DNA from: JAWKZG01 sp041396125
Lineage (GTDB): Bacteria; Pseudomonadota; Gammaproteobacteria; Competibacterales; Competibacteraceae
Direction of reading: 5' to 3'
Assembly (NCBI GenBank): GCA_041396125.1
Contig: JAWKZG010000025.1
Span: 1-64,000 of the forward strand
DNA length: 64,000 nt
Below are positions 35,209 to 44,953 of the stretch, piece by piece. Made by a program: the position numbers and the translations under genes. The notes under the pieces were generated by a model. It was not told the DNA's origin. It did not search any database and was given only the letters and a program-made list of their open reading frames with translations. The first letter of the stretch is position 1. Each line of letters opens with the position of its first letter.

Positions 35209-37185
35209 ATGCTTCCCGAAATCGGACATCTTGCCTTAGTGCTGGCCCTGGCAATGGCTCTTTTGCTGGCAGCGCCGTTATACCATGCAGCACTGCGCCG
35301 TGGCGATCATCGCCTGATGGCTACGGCCCGGCCTCGCCGCCACGCAATTTGGCTTTCTGCTGTGAGTTTCCATGCCTGGTCTGGTCGTTTATCAATGATT
35401 TCTCGGTGGCGTATCGCCTTCCCAGGCTCAAACTCCCAGCTACCGGTGTATTTTCCGCATTTCGGCCACATGGGGTAGCCACGAGCTCTTTACTGCTGTG
35501 GATTTTTATTCTGTCCGCCTGGACCCAGGCGTCACGCCCTGTTCAGTGGCGCTTTGCCGCGCGATATTCTCGCCCGCGTCCTGGGTGTGCTGGGCTTTAT
35601 CAGCATCGGCTTCATCCTTTTCATCGAAATGACCTCGAACCCCTTCGATCGCCTGCTGCCGGGGTTTCCACTGGACGGACGTGACCTTAACCCGTTGTTG
35701 CAGGATATCGGCCTGATCATGCATCCGCCCATGCTGTATATGGGATATGTTGGTTTTTCGGTCGCTTTCGCTTTTGTTGTTGCTGCCTTGCTCAGCGGCC
35801 GACTGGACAGTGCCTGGGCACGCTGGTCACGGCCCTGGACAACCGTAGCCTGGTGCTTTCTGACGGTCGGTATAGCATTGGGCAGCTGGTGGGCCTATTA
35901 CGAACTGGGCTGGGGCGGCTGGTGGTTCTGGGACCCGGTCGAAAATGCCTCGTTCATGCCCTGGCTGGTCGGCACTGCTTTAATCCACTCTCTGGCCGCG
36001 ACCGAAAAACGAGGCGTTTTCCGCGCCTGGACGGTGTTACTGGCCATTGCCGCGTTTTCGCTCAGCCTGCTGGGTACCTTTCTGGTACGCTCCGGCGTGC
36101 TGACCTCGGTCCACGCATTCGCCAACGATCCGAGTCGCGGCTTATTCATTCTCGGTTTGCTGACAGTTATCACCGGCAGCGCTTTGCTGCTGCTGATTCT
36201 GCGCGCACCACTGCTGCATAGCGAGACCCGTTTCAAACCCTTCTCGCGCGAGAGTTTCCTGCTGATCAATAATTTATTGCTGATCGGTGCCTGTGCTGTG
36301 GTTTTCACCGGCACTCTGTTTCCGTTACTGGTTGATGTGCTCGGTATGGGCAAACTTTCCGTTGGTCCGCCCTATTTCAATACCCTGTTTGTACCTTTGA
36401 CCCTGGCTTTACTGGCGGCACTCGGCATCGGCCCGCTGCTGCGCTGGAAACAGCATTCCGGCCAGGCGGTATTCCGGCAAATGCTGCCATGGGCTGTGTT
36501 GTGCCTGGTTTTGGGCTTTGGCCTGAACGCGCTACTGGCTTCGCGGTTCGAGTTCATGGTAGGGCTGTCTCTGAGCCTGGTGTTCTGGGTGCTGGCCGGA
36601 GAGATTGCCAATCTGCACCAGCGTCTGAACAATAAACATAATCGGGTTACGGCATTATTGCATCAGCCGCGCTGGTATATGGGCATGCTGCTGGCACATA
36701 TGGGCCTGGCGATTACCGTCACCGGCGTTGCCATTACCAGTGCCTATAACGTCGAGCGTGATGTTCGCATGACCCTGGATGAAACCATCGAGGTGGGTCC
36801 GTATCAGTTTCATTTGGCCCGCCTGCAAAATATTGATGGCCCGAATTACCGTGCTACCCGCGCCACCATCGAGGTCCTGGACGGCAACGATGTCGTCAGT
36901 ATCCTACAGCCGGAAAAACGCTTTTACGTAGTACAGCAAATGCCCATGACCGAAGTTGCCATTGATCCGGGGCTGACCCAGGATCTCTACATCGCGCTGG
37001 GCGAACCGCTCGAAAACGAGCGCAGCTGGGCCGTGCGCATTCACTATAAACCGTTTGTCCGCTGGCTCTGGTTGGGTGCCCTGGTCATGGCGCTGGGCGG
37101 AATACTGGCCATCAGCGATCCACGCTACCGCCTGGTACGGCGAGTGCGACAAGTGAGAGGGAACGCCCATGTCGCAACCTCGTAA
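35209..37185 (+). CDS. ccmF: Cytochrome c haem lyase subunit CcmF, N-terminal part frameshifted
   Basis: A large membrane protein that ligates haem to apocytochrome c. The start MLPEIGHLALVLALAMALL at 35209 is in another frame from the main body, which runs intact from about 35554. In between, FSVAYVAS and SLLLWIFILSAWTQA are recovered in different frames, giving compensating shifts between 35330 and 35560. The body carries the WWD motif WGGWWFWDPVENASFMPW and many membrane spans. The total is exactly 659 codons. It ends 17 bases inside ccmG. Confidence 0.9.
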
Positions 37186-37741
37186 AATCAGTCGCAAACT
37201 GACCTTGCTACTGGCAGCCCCCATGCTGGGGTTTGTGGTTTTACTTGGGGTATTGTGGGGTGGTCTGGGCAATGACCCGACCTTATTGCCATCGGTGCTG
37301 GTCAATCAGCCCCTGCCCCCATTTCAGGCGGCACTGGTGGATCAGCCCGAGCAGGTGATCGATCAAACTGATCTGATCAAGCAGCAGCAAAACGATATTG
37401 CGCTGCTGAATATCTGGGCAACCTGGTGCCCCACCTGCCGTGCCGAGCACCAGTTCCTGAACGGTCTAAAAAGCGAAGGGGTTATGATTTTCGGCGTTAA
37501 CTATAAAGATGAGCGTGCTAAAGCGCTGCGCTGGCTCGCCGAACTGGGCAACCCCTATCAGCTCAATATTGATGACAGCGATGGACAACTCGGTATTGAT
37601 CTGGGTGTTTATGGTGCCCCGGAAACCTTTTTACTGGATAGCCAGGGGGTCATTCGTTACCGTCATGTTGGCGCGCTGGACGACACCGTCTGGCAACAAC
37701 AGTTCGTTCCCCGTATCCAACAAATTAAAAGTGAAAGTTAA
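37169..37741 (+). CDS. ccmG: Thiol:disulfide oxidoreductase CcmG/DsbE
   Basis: A membrane-tethered thioredoxin-like protein that reduces apocytochrome cysteines. An N-terminal anchor (residues 11-31) is followed by the active site WCPTC (Cys87, Cys90) and the family loop GVYGAPETFLLD. Length 190 residues. Overlaps ccmF and ccmH at its ends. Confidence 0.95.
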   Translation: MSQPRKISRKLTLLLAAPMLGFVVLLGVLWGGLGNDPTLLPSVLVNQPLPPFQAALVDQPEQVIDQTDLIKQQQNDIALLNIWATWCPTCRAEHQFLNGLKSEGVMIFGVNYKDERAKALRWLAELGNPYQLNIDDSDGQLGIDLGVYGAPETFLLDSQGVIRYRHVGALDDTVWQQQFVPRIQQIKSES

Positions 37742-38301
37742 TGGTGTGCAGGATTTTTTTTAGTGCCCTGTTATTCATGGCGACAGTCTGGTTGACAATC
37801 GGACCAACCGCCTGGGCTGCGATTGATGCGTTTGAGTTCAATACGCCTGCCCAGGAACAGCAATACCGTACCCTGATCGAAGAGTTGCGCTGCCCCAAGT
37901 GCCAAAATCAAAACATTGCGGATTCCAACGCCCCGCTGGCAGCGGATCTGCGTCAGAAAGTCTATGAAATGATCCAGGCCGGACGCGACAACACCGAAAT
38001 AAAGGATTATATGGTGCAGCGTTACGGCGATTTCGTGACCTACCGCCCGCCGCTCAAACCGCTGACCTGGCCGCTGTGGTTTGGCCCGCTCGGCAGCGTA
38101 GTCCTTGTCGGCATCATACTGGGGCTATGGATTCGTCGTCGCAGCCGACAGATCGAACCTGCCATGCTCAGCGAAGCGGAACAGGCCCGCCTTGCCAATC
38201 TGCTGGAAAACGATCAAGCCTCTAACACGGAAAATCCTGTGGGTGCTCCCCCTGCCAGTGCGAATTCCTCGAATGCGAACCCGGCAGGGGAACATTCATG
38301 A
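37741..38301 (+). CDS. ccmH: Cytochrome c maturation protein CcmH
   Basis: A periplasmic reductant with the motif LRCPKCQNQNIADSNAPLA (Cys51, Cys54) after a signal peptide. One C-terminal membrane segment (GSVVLVGIILGLW) anchors it. Length 186 residues. It corresponds to the N-terminal half of E. coli CcmH; the TPR half is the separate ccmI next door. Confidence 0.94.
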   Translation: MVCRIFFSALLFMATVWLTIGPTAWAAIDAFEFNTPAQEQQYRTLIEELRCPKCQNQNIADSNAPLAADLRQKVYEMIQAGRDNTEIKDYMVQRYGDFVTYRPPLKPLTWPLWFGPLGSVVLVGIILGLWIRRRSRQIEPAMLSEAEQARLANLLENDQASNTENPVGAPPASANSSNANPAGEHS

Positions 38302-39626
38302 GTACGTTTTGGTTGATTGCCGGTCTGATGCTGCTGGCCGCCGTGGCCGCCGTACTGATCCCGGTATGGCGCTACCGGCCACAGGCGGCCACACTGACAC
38401 AGGATGCCATCAATACCCGGCTTTTTCGCGAACGACTAACCGAACTGGACAGCGAACGGGCCGACGGACGTATCGACGAAGCCCAGTATCAACAACTGAA
38501 GCTCGAGCTGGAACGCACCCTGCTGACGGATATCACTGAAACGGCAGAAAGCAGCACAAGCTCGGCCCGGAACCGTCTTGGCGTAGCTTTACTGGCAGGC
38601 CTGCTGATCCCGCTGCTGGCGACCGGCTATTATTATGTCAGCGCTTTTCAGGGCGAACCGGCTGCCTGGCTGCAAGCGCGCGAGCAAATGAGTACGCTGG
38701 TGCAGCAGGCCATCGCCAAACCGGAGCAGCTGCCACCCGAAGCGCTGGAGAATCTGCCTGATTTTACCCGGGTACTACAAGCCAAAGTACTGCGCGAGGG
38801 ACTGCATGATCCTGACCAGCTTATGCTGCTCGGGATCTGCTACATGGAACTTGGTGCTGTACAGGAAGCCCGCGGATTAATGCTGCGGGCGCTGGAACTT
38901 GCACCGGAGCGCATCGATATCATGATGGGTGCCGCACAAACCATGCTGATGGGTAATGAAGGACGGCTGGATCAGGCCAGCGCCAATCTGTTACATGCTA
39001 TTTTGCGGCAAGAACCGGAGCATCAGGGCGCTTTGATGATGCTCGGCTTCGGCGCTTTCAATGGCGGTGACTATGCAATCGCCAAGCAAGCCTGGCAATT
39101 ATTGCTGAACCAGTTGCCACCCGACAGCGAACCCGCCCGGCTGCTGAAAAACAGTATCGCCCAGGCTGAACAACTGGGCCAGCAAACACCGGAACCAGAG
39201 TCCGGATCATCACCTGGGGCACCTGCAGAACAGACACCGGGCCAGCAAGCGCCACCGGCGTCGGCCGAAACCCAGACCGCGCAGGTTTCTGTCACGGTTG
39301 ATATTGCACCCGAGCTGCAAAATCGCTTTCAGGCCAACGATACCCTGTTCATCTATGCGAAAGCTGCCAGCGGTCCCCCGATGCCACTGGCTGCTGTCCG
39401 CCAGCCCGCCAGCGGCTTTCCGGTAAAAGTTGTGCTGAATGACAGCCACGCCATGATGCCATCGCTAAAGCTTTCCAATTTTCAGCAAATCGTCGTCGGC
39501 GCACGTATTTCCAAAGGTGGTGATGTGCGTGCTCAGAGCGGTGATCTGGAAACCCTGTCTGCACCGCTCGCTTTGGACAACGGCCCGATAGCTGTCCAGC
39601 TGACTGTTGACCAGGTTGTACCGTGA
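38298..39626 (+). CDS. ccmI: Cytochrome c maturation TPR protein CcmI
   Basis: Presents apocytochromes to the CcmFH complex. Two N-terminal membrane segments (residues about 3-22 and 98-118) flank a cytoplasmic leucine-zipper-like helix (LFRERLTELDSERADGRIDE). TPR repeats follow (LMLLGICYMELGAVQEARGLM). A Pro/Gln-rich linker then leads to a beta-rich C-terminal domain. Length 442 residues. ATGA overlap with ccmH. Confidence 0.9.
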   Translation: MSTFWLIAGLMLLAAVAAVLIPVWRYRPQAATLTQDAINTRLFRERLTELDSERADGRIDEAQYQQLKLELERTLLTDITETAESSTSSARNRLGVALLAGLLIPLLATGYYYVSAFQGEPAAWLQAREQMSTLVQQAIAKPEQLPPEALENLPDFTRVLQAKVLREGLHDPDQLMLLGICYMELGAVQEARGLMLRALELAPERIDIMMGAAQTMLMGNEGRLDQASANLLHAILRQEPEHQGALMMLGFGAFNGGDYAIAKQAWQLLLNQLPPDSEPARLLKNSIAQAEQLGQQTPEPESGSSPGAPAEQTPGQQAPPASAETQTAQVSVTVDIAPELQNRFQANDTLFIYAKAASGPPMPLAAVRQPASGFPVKVVLNDSHAMMPSLKLSNFQQIVVGARISKGGDVRAQSGDLETLSAPLALDNGPIAVQLTVDQVVP

Positions 39627-40258
39627 CAGCAGCCTTACTTGCTGACCCGTCTGAGGCACAGTTGCAAGCTGTTGGCCTGTGCTGCGTGCGTGATCAGCGT
39701 ATCTTGTTCAGAGATTTGTCATTTCAGCTGTACAGTGGTGAATGTCTGCAGGTCGAAGGCCTTAACGGTGCCGGTAAAACCAGTCTGCTGCGTATTCTGT
39801 GCGGTTTGCTGAACCCTCGGGAAGGTGCCATCTACTGGCGCGGCGAGGATATTTATGAGAATCGCACGACTTATCACAGTGAACTGCTGTATATCGGTCA
39901 CACGCCTGGCCTGAAAGACGAGCTCAGCCCGCTGCAAAACCTGCGCTTTTACAGCAGCCTGAACAAGCAGTCAGAGGATTTCGCCGCAGCACTCGATGAA
40001 GTCGGCCTGTACGGTTATGAAGATATCCCGGTGCGCAGTCTGTCAGCTGGCCAGAAACGACGGGTAGCACTGGCCCGTCTGTGGCTCAGCGATGCACCAC
40101 TGTGGATTCTGGATGAGCCACTGACCGCCATCGACAGCGCAGGCGTGCACAATCTCGAGCGACGTTTGGAGCAACATTGCCAGCAGGGCGGATGCCTGCT
40201 GCTGACCTCGCACCAGACACTGCGCTTACCCGCCCTGCGACAACTGCGTCTGCAATGA
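39623..40258 (+). CDS. ccmA: Haem ABC exporter ATPase CcmA
   Basis: ATPase of the CcmAB(CD) complex that frees holo-CcmE. Walker A GLNGAGKT is at residues 46-53, the signature LSAGQKRRVALARL follows, and Walker B is LWILDEPLTAID. Length 211 residues. It overlaps both ccmI upstream and ccmB downstream. Its position after ccmI rather than at the operon head is unusual. Confidence 0.94.
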   Translation: MTAALLADPSEAQLQAVGLCCVRDQRILFRDLSFQLYSGECLQVEGLNGAGKTSLLRILCGLLNPREGAIYWRGEDIYENRTTYHSELLYIGHTPGLKDELSPLQNLRFYSSLNKQSEDFAAALDEVGLYGYEDIPVRSLSAGQKRRVALARLWLSDAPLWILDEPLTAIDSAGVHNLERRLEQHCQQGGCLLLTSHQTLRLPALRQLRLQ

Positions 40259-40938
40259 GTGCACCCAGTATCGTCAGCGCTATCGCAGGCGTCATGCGGC
40301 GTGACCTGCGTATCGGTTTCATCAAGCGCAGCGAACTGCTTAATCCGGTTTTCTTTTTTATCCTGGTGGTCAGCCTGTTTCCACTCGGTGTTGGTCCCAG
40401 TCCGGCCATGCTGGGCACTATCGCACCAGGCGTTATCTGGGTCGCCGCCCTGCTGGCTACATTGCTGTCGATGGAACGTCTGTTTCGTTCGGATTTCGAA
40501 GATGGTTCATTGGAGCAAATGGTGCTCAGCCCGCACGCGTTGTCTTTGCTGGCGCTGGCTAAAGTCAGTGCTCACTGGTTGATGACCGGCCTCCCCTTAT
40601 TGCTGGTTTCACCGTTATTGGGGGTGTTATTGCATTTACCCGGCGAGGCGACCCTGACACTGATGCTGAGCCTGCTGCTCGGCACGCCGTCACTCAGTCT
40701 GCTCGGCGCTATCGGGGTCGCCCTGACAGTCGGCTTGCGACGCGGCGGTGTACTCCTGACACTTCTGGTCCTGCCACTGTACGTTCCCATTCTCATTTTT
40801 GGCACCGCAGCAATTGCCGCCAGCGCCACAGGGCTACCCGCCAGTGGCCAGCTGGCCCTGCTCGGCGCTATTCTGGCCCTCGCATTGGTGCTGGCCCCGC
40901 TGGCTATTGCCGCCGGTCTGCGCATTAGCCTTAATTAA
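40255..40938 (+). CDS. ccmB: Haem exporter permease CcmB
   Basis: A six-span membrane partner of CcmA. The start at 40255 forms ATGA with the ccmA stop. Conserved pieces: RRDLRIGFIKRSELLNPVFF, ERLFRSDFEDGSLEQMVLSP and LLGTPSLSLLGAIGVALTVG. Length 227 residues. Last gene of the ccm run. Confidence 0.94.
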   Translation: MSAPSIVSAIAGVMRRDLRIGFIKRSELLNPVFFFILVVSLFPLGVGPSPAMLGTIAPGVIWVAALLATLLSMERLFRSDFEDGSLEQMVLSPHALSLLALAKVSAHWLMTGLPLLLVSPLLGVLLHLPGEATLTLMLSLLLGTPSLSLLGAIGVALTVGLRRGGVLLTLLVLPLYVPILIFGTAAIAASATGLPASGQLALLGAILALALVLAPLAIAAGLRISLN

Positions 40939-41238
40939 GCTGCAGCCGCACTCGCGGCCGTACCAGTGGCTTCCCACCTTCCCCAACCGACTGATTCAGC
41001 GCAAAAAAAATAGCCGACCAACAACTGGAAACCGGCCTGTTTTTCTGCCACGAGCCTGCATAGTTTGAGTAAAGCGTCTAAGATATAAAGATACTAATAA
41101 TTAGAGCCAGCGGAGGGCGACGCTCGACTTAAAGCGTCTGTTTAAAGCAAATACTCATTGGTGCCATTTTTGCTTATCCTAGGTTCAATACAACAACGTA
41201 CGTATAACAGTACGTCATTAACAGGTGAACACGTCACT
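40939..41238. other. 300-base gap between ccmB and rpfG
   Basis: No convincing reading frame. It should hold the rpfG promoter. An imperfect palindromic stretch around 41198-41217 (ACGTACGTATAACAGTACGT) lies about 20 bases before the rpfG start and could be a regulator site; this is only a guess. No clear terminator for the ccm run. Confidence 0.4.
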
Positions 41239-42300
41239 ATGTTCAATATTATAATTATTGACGACCAGTCAACCAGCCTGAAAATCATGGAGAAGCTGGT
41301 TCATCGAGTTGACCCGGACGCCAGCTTACACTGCTTCACCCACCCCCCTGAAGCCCTGGACTGGGCTAAGCGCAATGCCTGCGATCTGGTCATCACCGAT
41401 CTGCGCATGCCGCTCATGAATGGCGCAGAATTTACCCGCTGGTTTCGTAAACTTCCCGATTGCCATGATGTTCCAATTATTGTGGTCACTATCGTGGAAG
41501 ACCGTCAGGCGCGTTATAACGCACTCGAAGCCGGTGCCACCGACTTTCTGACCAAACCACTGGACCACGTTGAGTTCAAAGCGCGCTGCCGCAATTTACT
41601 GAAACTGCGCGAACAGCAACTGATCATAAAAAACCGCTCCCTCTCGCTGGAACAGCGCGTTGCAAAAGCCGTACATGAGATTGAACAACGCGAGAAAGAC
41701 AGCTTGATGCACCTGGCCAAGGCCGGGGAATACCGCGATCCGTTCACAGGTGGTCATGTACAGCGCATGGCCAAATTTTCGCGCTTGATTGCGGAAGAAC
41801 TCGGTATGTCCGATGAGTTCTGTTACACCATTGAACTGGCTGCTCCCCTGCACGATATTGGCAAAATTGGCATTCCCGATGCTATTTTGCTCAAACCCGG
41901 CCCGCTTACGCCGCAAGAACGCCATATCATGAACAGTCATGCGGAAATGGGCTATAGCATTCTGAAAGACTCCCCCTCGAAATATTTGCAGCTGGGTGCA
42001 GTCGTTGCCCTGAATCACCACGAAAAATTCGATGGTAACGGTTATCCCCGAGGCCTTAAAAACGAGCAGATACCGTTCGAGGCCAAAATCGTTACCATCG
42101 CCGATGTATTCGATGCGTTAATGTCACGCCGCCCCTATAAACCTGCCTGGAAGCTGGATGAGGCTTTGGCTTTCATTCGCCGCGGCAGTGGTACGGATTT
42201 CGATCCAGATTGCGTCAAGGCATTTTTTTCCGCATTAGATGCTATTATTCAAATACATGCGTCCTATACCAAGGTTGAGTTCGCGCAAGCACAATATTAG
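41239..42300 (+). CDS. rpfG: RpfG-type response regulator, REC plus HD-GYP phosphodiesterase
   Basis: The output protein of DSF signalling, expected to hydrolyse cyclic di-GMP when phosphorylated. The receiver domain (1-120) has the acidic pair in IIDDQ, phospho-acceptor Asp54 in VITDLRMP and Lys106 in FLTKP. The HD-GYP domain has AAPLHDIGKIGIPD (His205-Asp206) and HHEKFDGNGYPRGL. Length 353 residues, like Xanthomonas RpfG. The ATG at 41239 begins MFNIIIIDDQ; a further 27 residues upstream are not domain-like. Followed 47 bases later by the matching sensor gene. Confidence 0.9.
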   Translation: MFNIIIIDDQSTSLKIMEKLVHRVDPDASLHCFTHPPEALDWAKRNACDLVITDLRMPLMNGAEFTRWFRKLPDCHDVPIIVVTIVEDRQARYNALEAGATDFLTKPLDHVEFKARCRNLLKLREQQLIIKNRSLSLEQRVAKAVHEIEQREKDSLMHLAKAGEYRDPFTGGHVQRMAKFSRLIAEELGMSDEFCYTIELAAPLHDIGKIGIPDAILLKPGPLTPQERHIMNSHAEMGYSILKDSPSKYLQLGAVVALNHHEKFDGNGYPRGLKNEQIPFEAKIVTIADVFDALMSRRPYKPAWKLDEALAFIRRGSGTDFDPDCVKAFFSALDAIIQIHASYTKVEFAQAQY

Positions 42301-42347
42301 CGCCTGGTTTTTTGCGGGGTTTAGGGATTTGCGTTTGGGAATCAGAT

Positions 42348-44882
42348 ATGCCAACAAATGGACTGAGTAAATTACGGCAGCGCCTACGAAACCGAACCGA
42401 CAGCGAGCATCAGCAGGCACTTGTTCGTATTGCGGTCGGCAGTGCTGTGCTGATTTATCTATTTGCCGCCAGTTTTATCTCACCCGAACAGATCGATCTC
42501 CAGCATTCACTGTTTTTCGCTGGTATCGCTTTATTTATCCTGACCTCGATCGGTATTTTCGGCGCGATTCTCGTTTATCCGCAACGTTCGACGCTACGGC
42601 GTGTCTTCGGCATGCTGGTTGATGTCAGCTGCATCTCGTGTTGCCTGTACCTAGCGCAGGATGCCGGGGCACCCATCATTGCTGTCTATCTGTGGGTAGT
42701 GCTGGGCAATGGTTTTCGTTTTGGCAAACGCGCACTCTGGTTATGTACCGCACTCAGTGCGAGCGGCTTCATGCTGTCAACGGCGTTTGTCAGCTACTGG
42801 CATACCTCACCCGCCTTGTGGGCCGCCACCTTACTCTGCCTGATTATGCTGCCGGCTTACGCGAGTGCGCTGATTCAGCAGCTGACCGAAGCCCGGATCA
42901 AAGCGGAAGAAGCCAGCCTGGCCAAAAGCCGCTTCCTGGCTACGATGAGCCACGAGATGCGCACCCCCTTGAACGGCATCGTAGGCATGAGCGATTTATT
43001 ACTGCATACCCCGCTACAGGCCGAACAACGCGATTATGTCGAAAGCCTGCAAGCCTCATCGCGCGCGCTGACCGCTTTAATCGACGAATTACTGGACATT
43101 GCCAAGATCGAAGCCGGCAAGCTGCATATCGAGCATACCGATTTCAATCTGCTGCTGCTGATTCGCGATCTGGAGCGCATCATTCATCCTCTGGCTGCCC
43201 GCAAGGGGCTACAACTGCGCATTAATTTTTCTGCTGAGCCTGCCACGCTATTGTGCGGCGACCCGCTGCATCTGCACCAGATTCTGCTCAATTTGCTGGG
43301 TAATGCGGTCAAATTTACCCAGCAGGGTCATATCGAGCTGCGCATTTCGATGCCCCGGCAAACCGCTGAGCGGGCACAGCTGCGGTTTGAAATTATCGAT
43401 ACCGGCATTGGCATCGCGCCGAGCGCGCAGCACCGCATTTTCGAGGCCTTCACCCAGGCCGATAACAGTATTCATAAACAGCATGGTGGCACAGGTCTGG
43501 GCACGGCTATCGCCAAGCAGCTTATCGAGCTGATGGGCGGCACTATCTCCGTGCATAGCGAACTCGATAAAGGCAGTACTTTTACCGTTGATCTGGACTT
43601 TGAAAAACAGCGTCGGGAAGCACCTGCCGACGCACAGTCAGCTAAAATGCCGTCTAATCTGCGCAGCGTTCTGTTACTGTGCCAGAACCCTTTATTACAG
43701 GATCGCTTACAGCATAAACTGACAGGCTGGGGGATTCTTGTCACCACCGTACACAACACCCCGCAAGCCCGCCAGGAAGCACGCCGCGCGCATGCCAGCG
43801 GCAGCCCTTACAGTGCCCTGATCGTTAATGCACCTGATCTGGACAGCGCCATAAGTCGTTTTGCCAGCAACCTGCGCCAGGCGTCATCATTCGAAGAGCC
43901 GCCGCTGATACTCCTCAATGGCAATGCCAATACTAACAATGCTGCACTGCAAGCCGGTTTTACTGCCGCCATCCCGTCGCTCAACGACACACTGTTATTG
44001 TTCAATGTCCTGCACGATACGGTGAGCCAGCCAACCCCGGCAGGGGTTACCCGACTGGTAGAACGGGTCCAGCAAAGCACCGTTGACAACAGTGACGCTT
44101 CGATACTGGTCGCGGAAGATAACGCCACCAATCGCAAGGTTATCGACAAAATACTCAGCCGCGCCGGTTATACCGTTGTGCTGACCCAGTCAGGAGAAGC
44201 CGCCCTCGATCAATTGGCAGAACGGGATTTTGATCTGGTTATTGTGGATATGCAAATGCCCGATTTTACTGGCATTGAGGTTTTCCAGCAGTTTCGAGCC
44301 ATGTATCCGCAAGCCCGTACACCCTTTATGATGCTGACCGCCAACGCAACCACCGAAGCCCAGCAGGCCAGCAAAAAAGCCGGCATACATCGTTTTCTGA
44401 CCAAACCTATTCGGGCCGAAGAGCTGTTGCAATCGACCTATGATCTTATTCAGTACCCGTCGCAACCCGGCTCCCCAGCCACCCGACCCAGCCAGCCTCC
44501 GGATGCTCATAACCGGCCAGTGTTGCGGTTGCAAGCCTTGCATGATCTGGCGCAACTAGGCGGGGACGATACCTTTGTTGCCGATCTGATCGACGGTTTT
44601 TTAACCGACAGCCAAGTGCTGTTGCAGCAGATGGAACAAGCACTTGTTTTCAAAAAATATAGCGAATTCAAGGATCATGCCCATGCCCTGAAAGGCTGCG
44701 CCTCCAGCATGGGGGCCGAAGCTTTAGGTTTTACCGCCGGGGCAATCACCAAATTCAGCCCCAGCGAAATCCGCCAGCAAGGCCAGCAGCGTTACCGCGA
44801 TCTAAGCACTGAGTATGCCAGGGCGGAAACCGCACTCAAAGCCTATCTGGCAGGCACAGACCTGTCCCAACTTGAGCTATAA
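42348..44882 (+). CDS. rpfC: RpfC-type hybrid sensor kinase for DSF
   Basis: A membrane sensor expected to detect the cis-2-enoic acid made by RpfF. The 844-residue protein starts at the ATG at 42348. The N-terminal opening RLRNRTDSEHQQALVRI, with four to six membrane segments up to about residue 177, resembles Xanthomonas RpfC. Then come HisKA (His202 in SHEMRTPLNG), HATPase (NAVKF, DTGIGI, GGTGLGTAIAK), a degenerate receiver-like segment (438-560), a true receiver (Glu590-Asp591, Asp634, Lys686), and an HPt domain (His779 in HALKG). It would phosphorylate RpfG. Intact. Confidence 0.9.
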   Translation: MPTNGLSKLRQRLRNRTDSEHQQALVRIAVGSAVLIYLFAASFISPEQIDLQHSLFFAGIALFILTSIGIFGAILVYPQRSTLRRVFGMLVDVSCISCCLYLAQDAGAPIIAVYLWVVLGNGFRFGKRALWLCTALSASGFMLSTAFVSYWHTSPALWAATLLCLIMLPAYASALIQQLTEARIKAEEASLAKSRFLATMSHEMRTPLNGIVGMSDLLLHTPLQAEQRDYVESLQASSRALTALIDELLDIAKIEAGKLHIEHTDFNLLLLIRDLERIIHPLAARKGLQLRINFSAEPATLLCGDPLHLHQILLNLLGNAVKFTQQGHIELRISMPRQTAERAQLRFEIIDTGIGIAPSAQHRIFEAFTQADNSIHKQHGGTGLGTAIAKQLIELMGGTISVHSELDKGSTFTVDLDFEKQRREAPADAQSAKMPSNLRSVLLLCQNPLLQDRLQHKLTGWGILVTTVHNTPQARQEARRAHASGSPYSALIVNAPDLDSAISRFASNLRQASSFEEPPLILLNGNANTNNAALQAGFTAAIPSLNDTLLLFNVLHDTVSQPTPAGVTRLVERVQQSTVDNSDASILVAEDNATNRKVIDKILSRAGYTVVLTQSGEAALDQLAERDFDLVIVDMQMPDFTGIEVFQQFRAMYPQARTPFMMLTANATTEAQQASKKAGIHRFLTKPIRAEELLQSTYDLIQYPSQPGSPATRPSQPPDAHNRPVLRLQALHDLAQLGGDDTFVADLIDGFLTDSQVLLQQMEQALVFKKYSEFKDHAHALKGCASSMGAEALGFTAGAITKFSPSEIRQQGQQRYRDLSTEYARAETALKAYLAGTDLSQLEL

Positions 44883-44953
44883 GCTCTGCCCACCATAGGC
44901 AATAAGCGCATGATACTGCGTGATAATTCAGCAACATGCGCCGAACGCCTACC

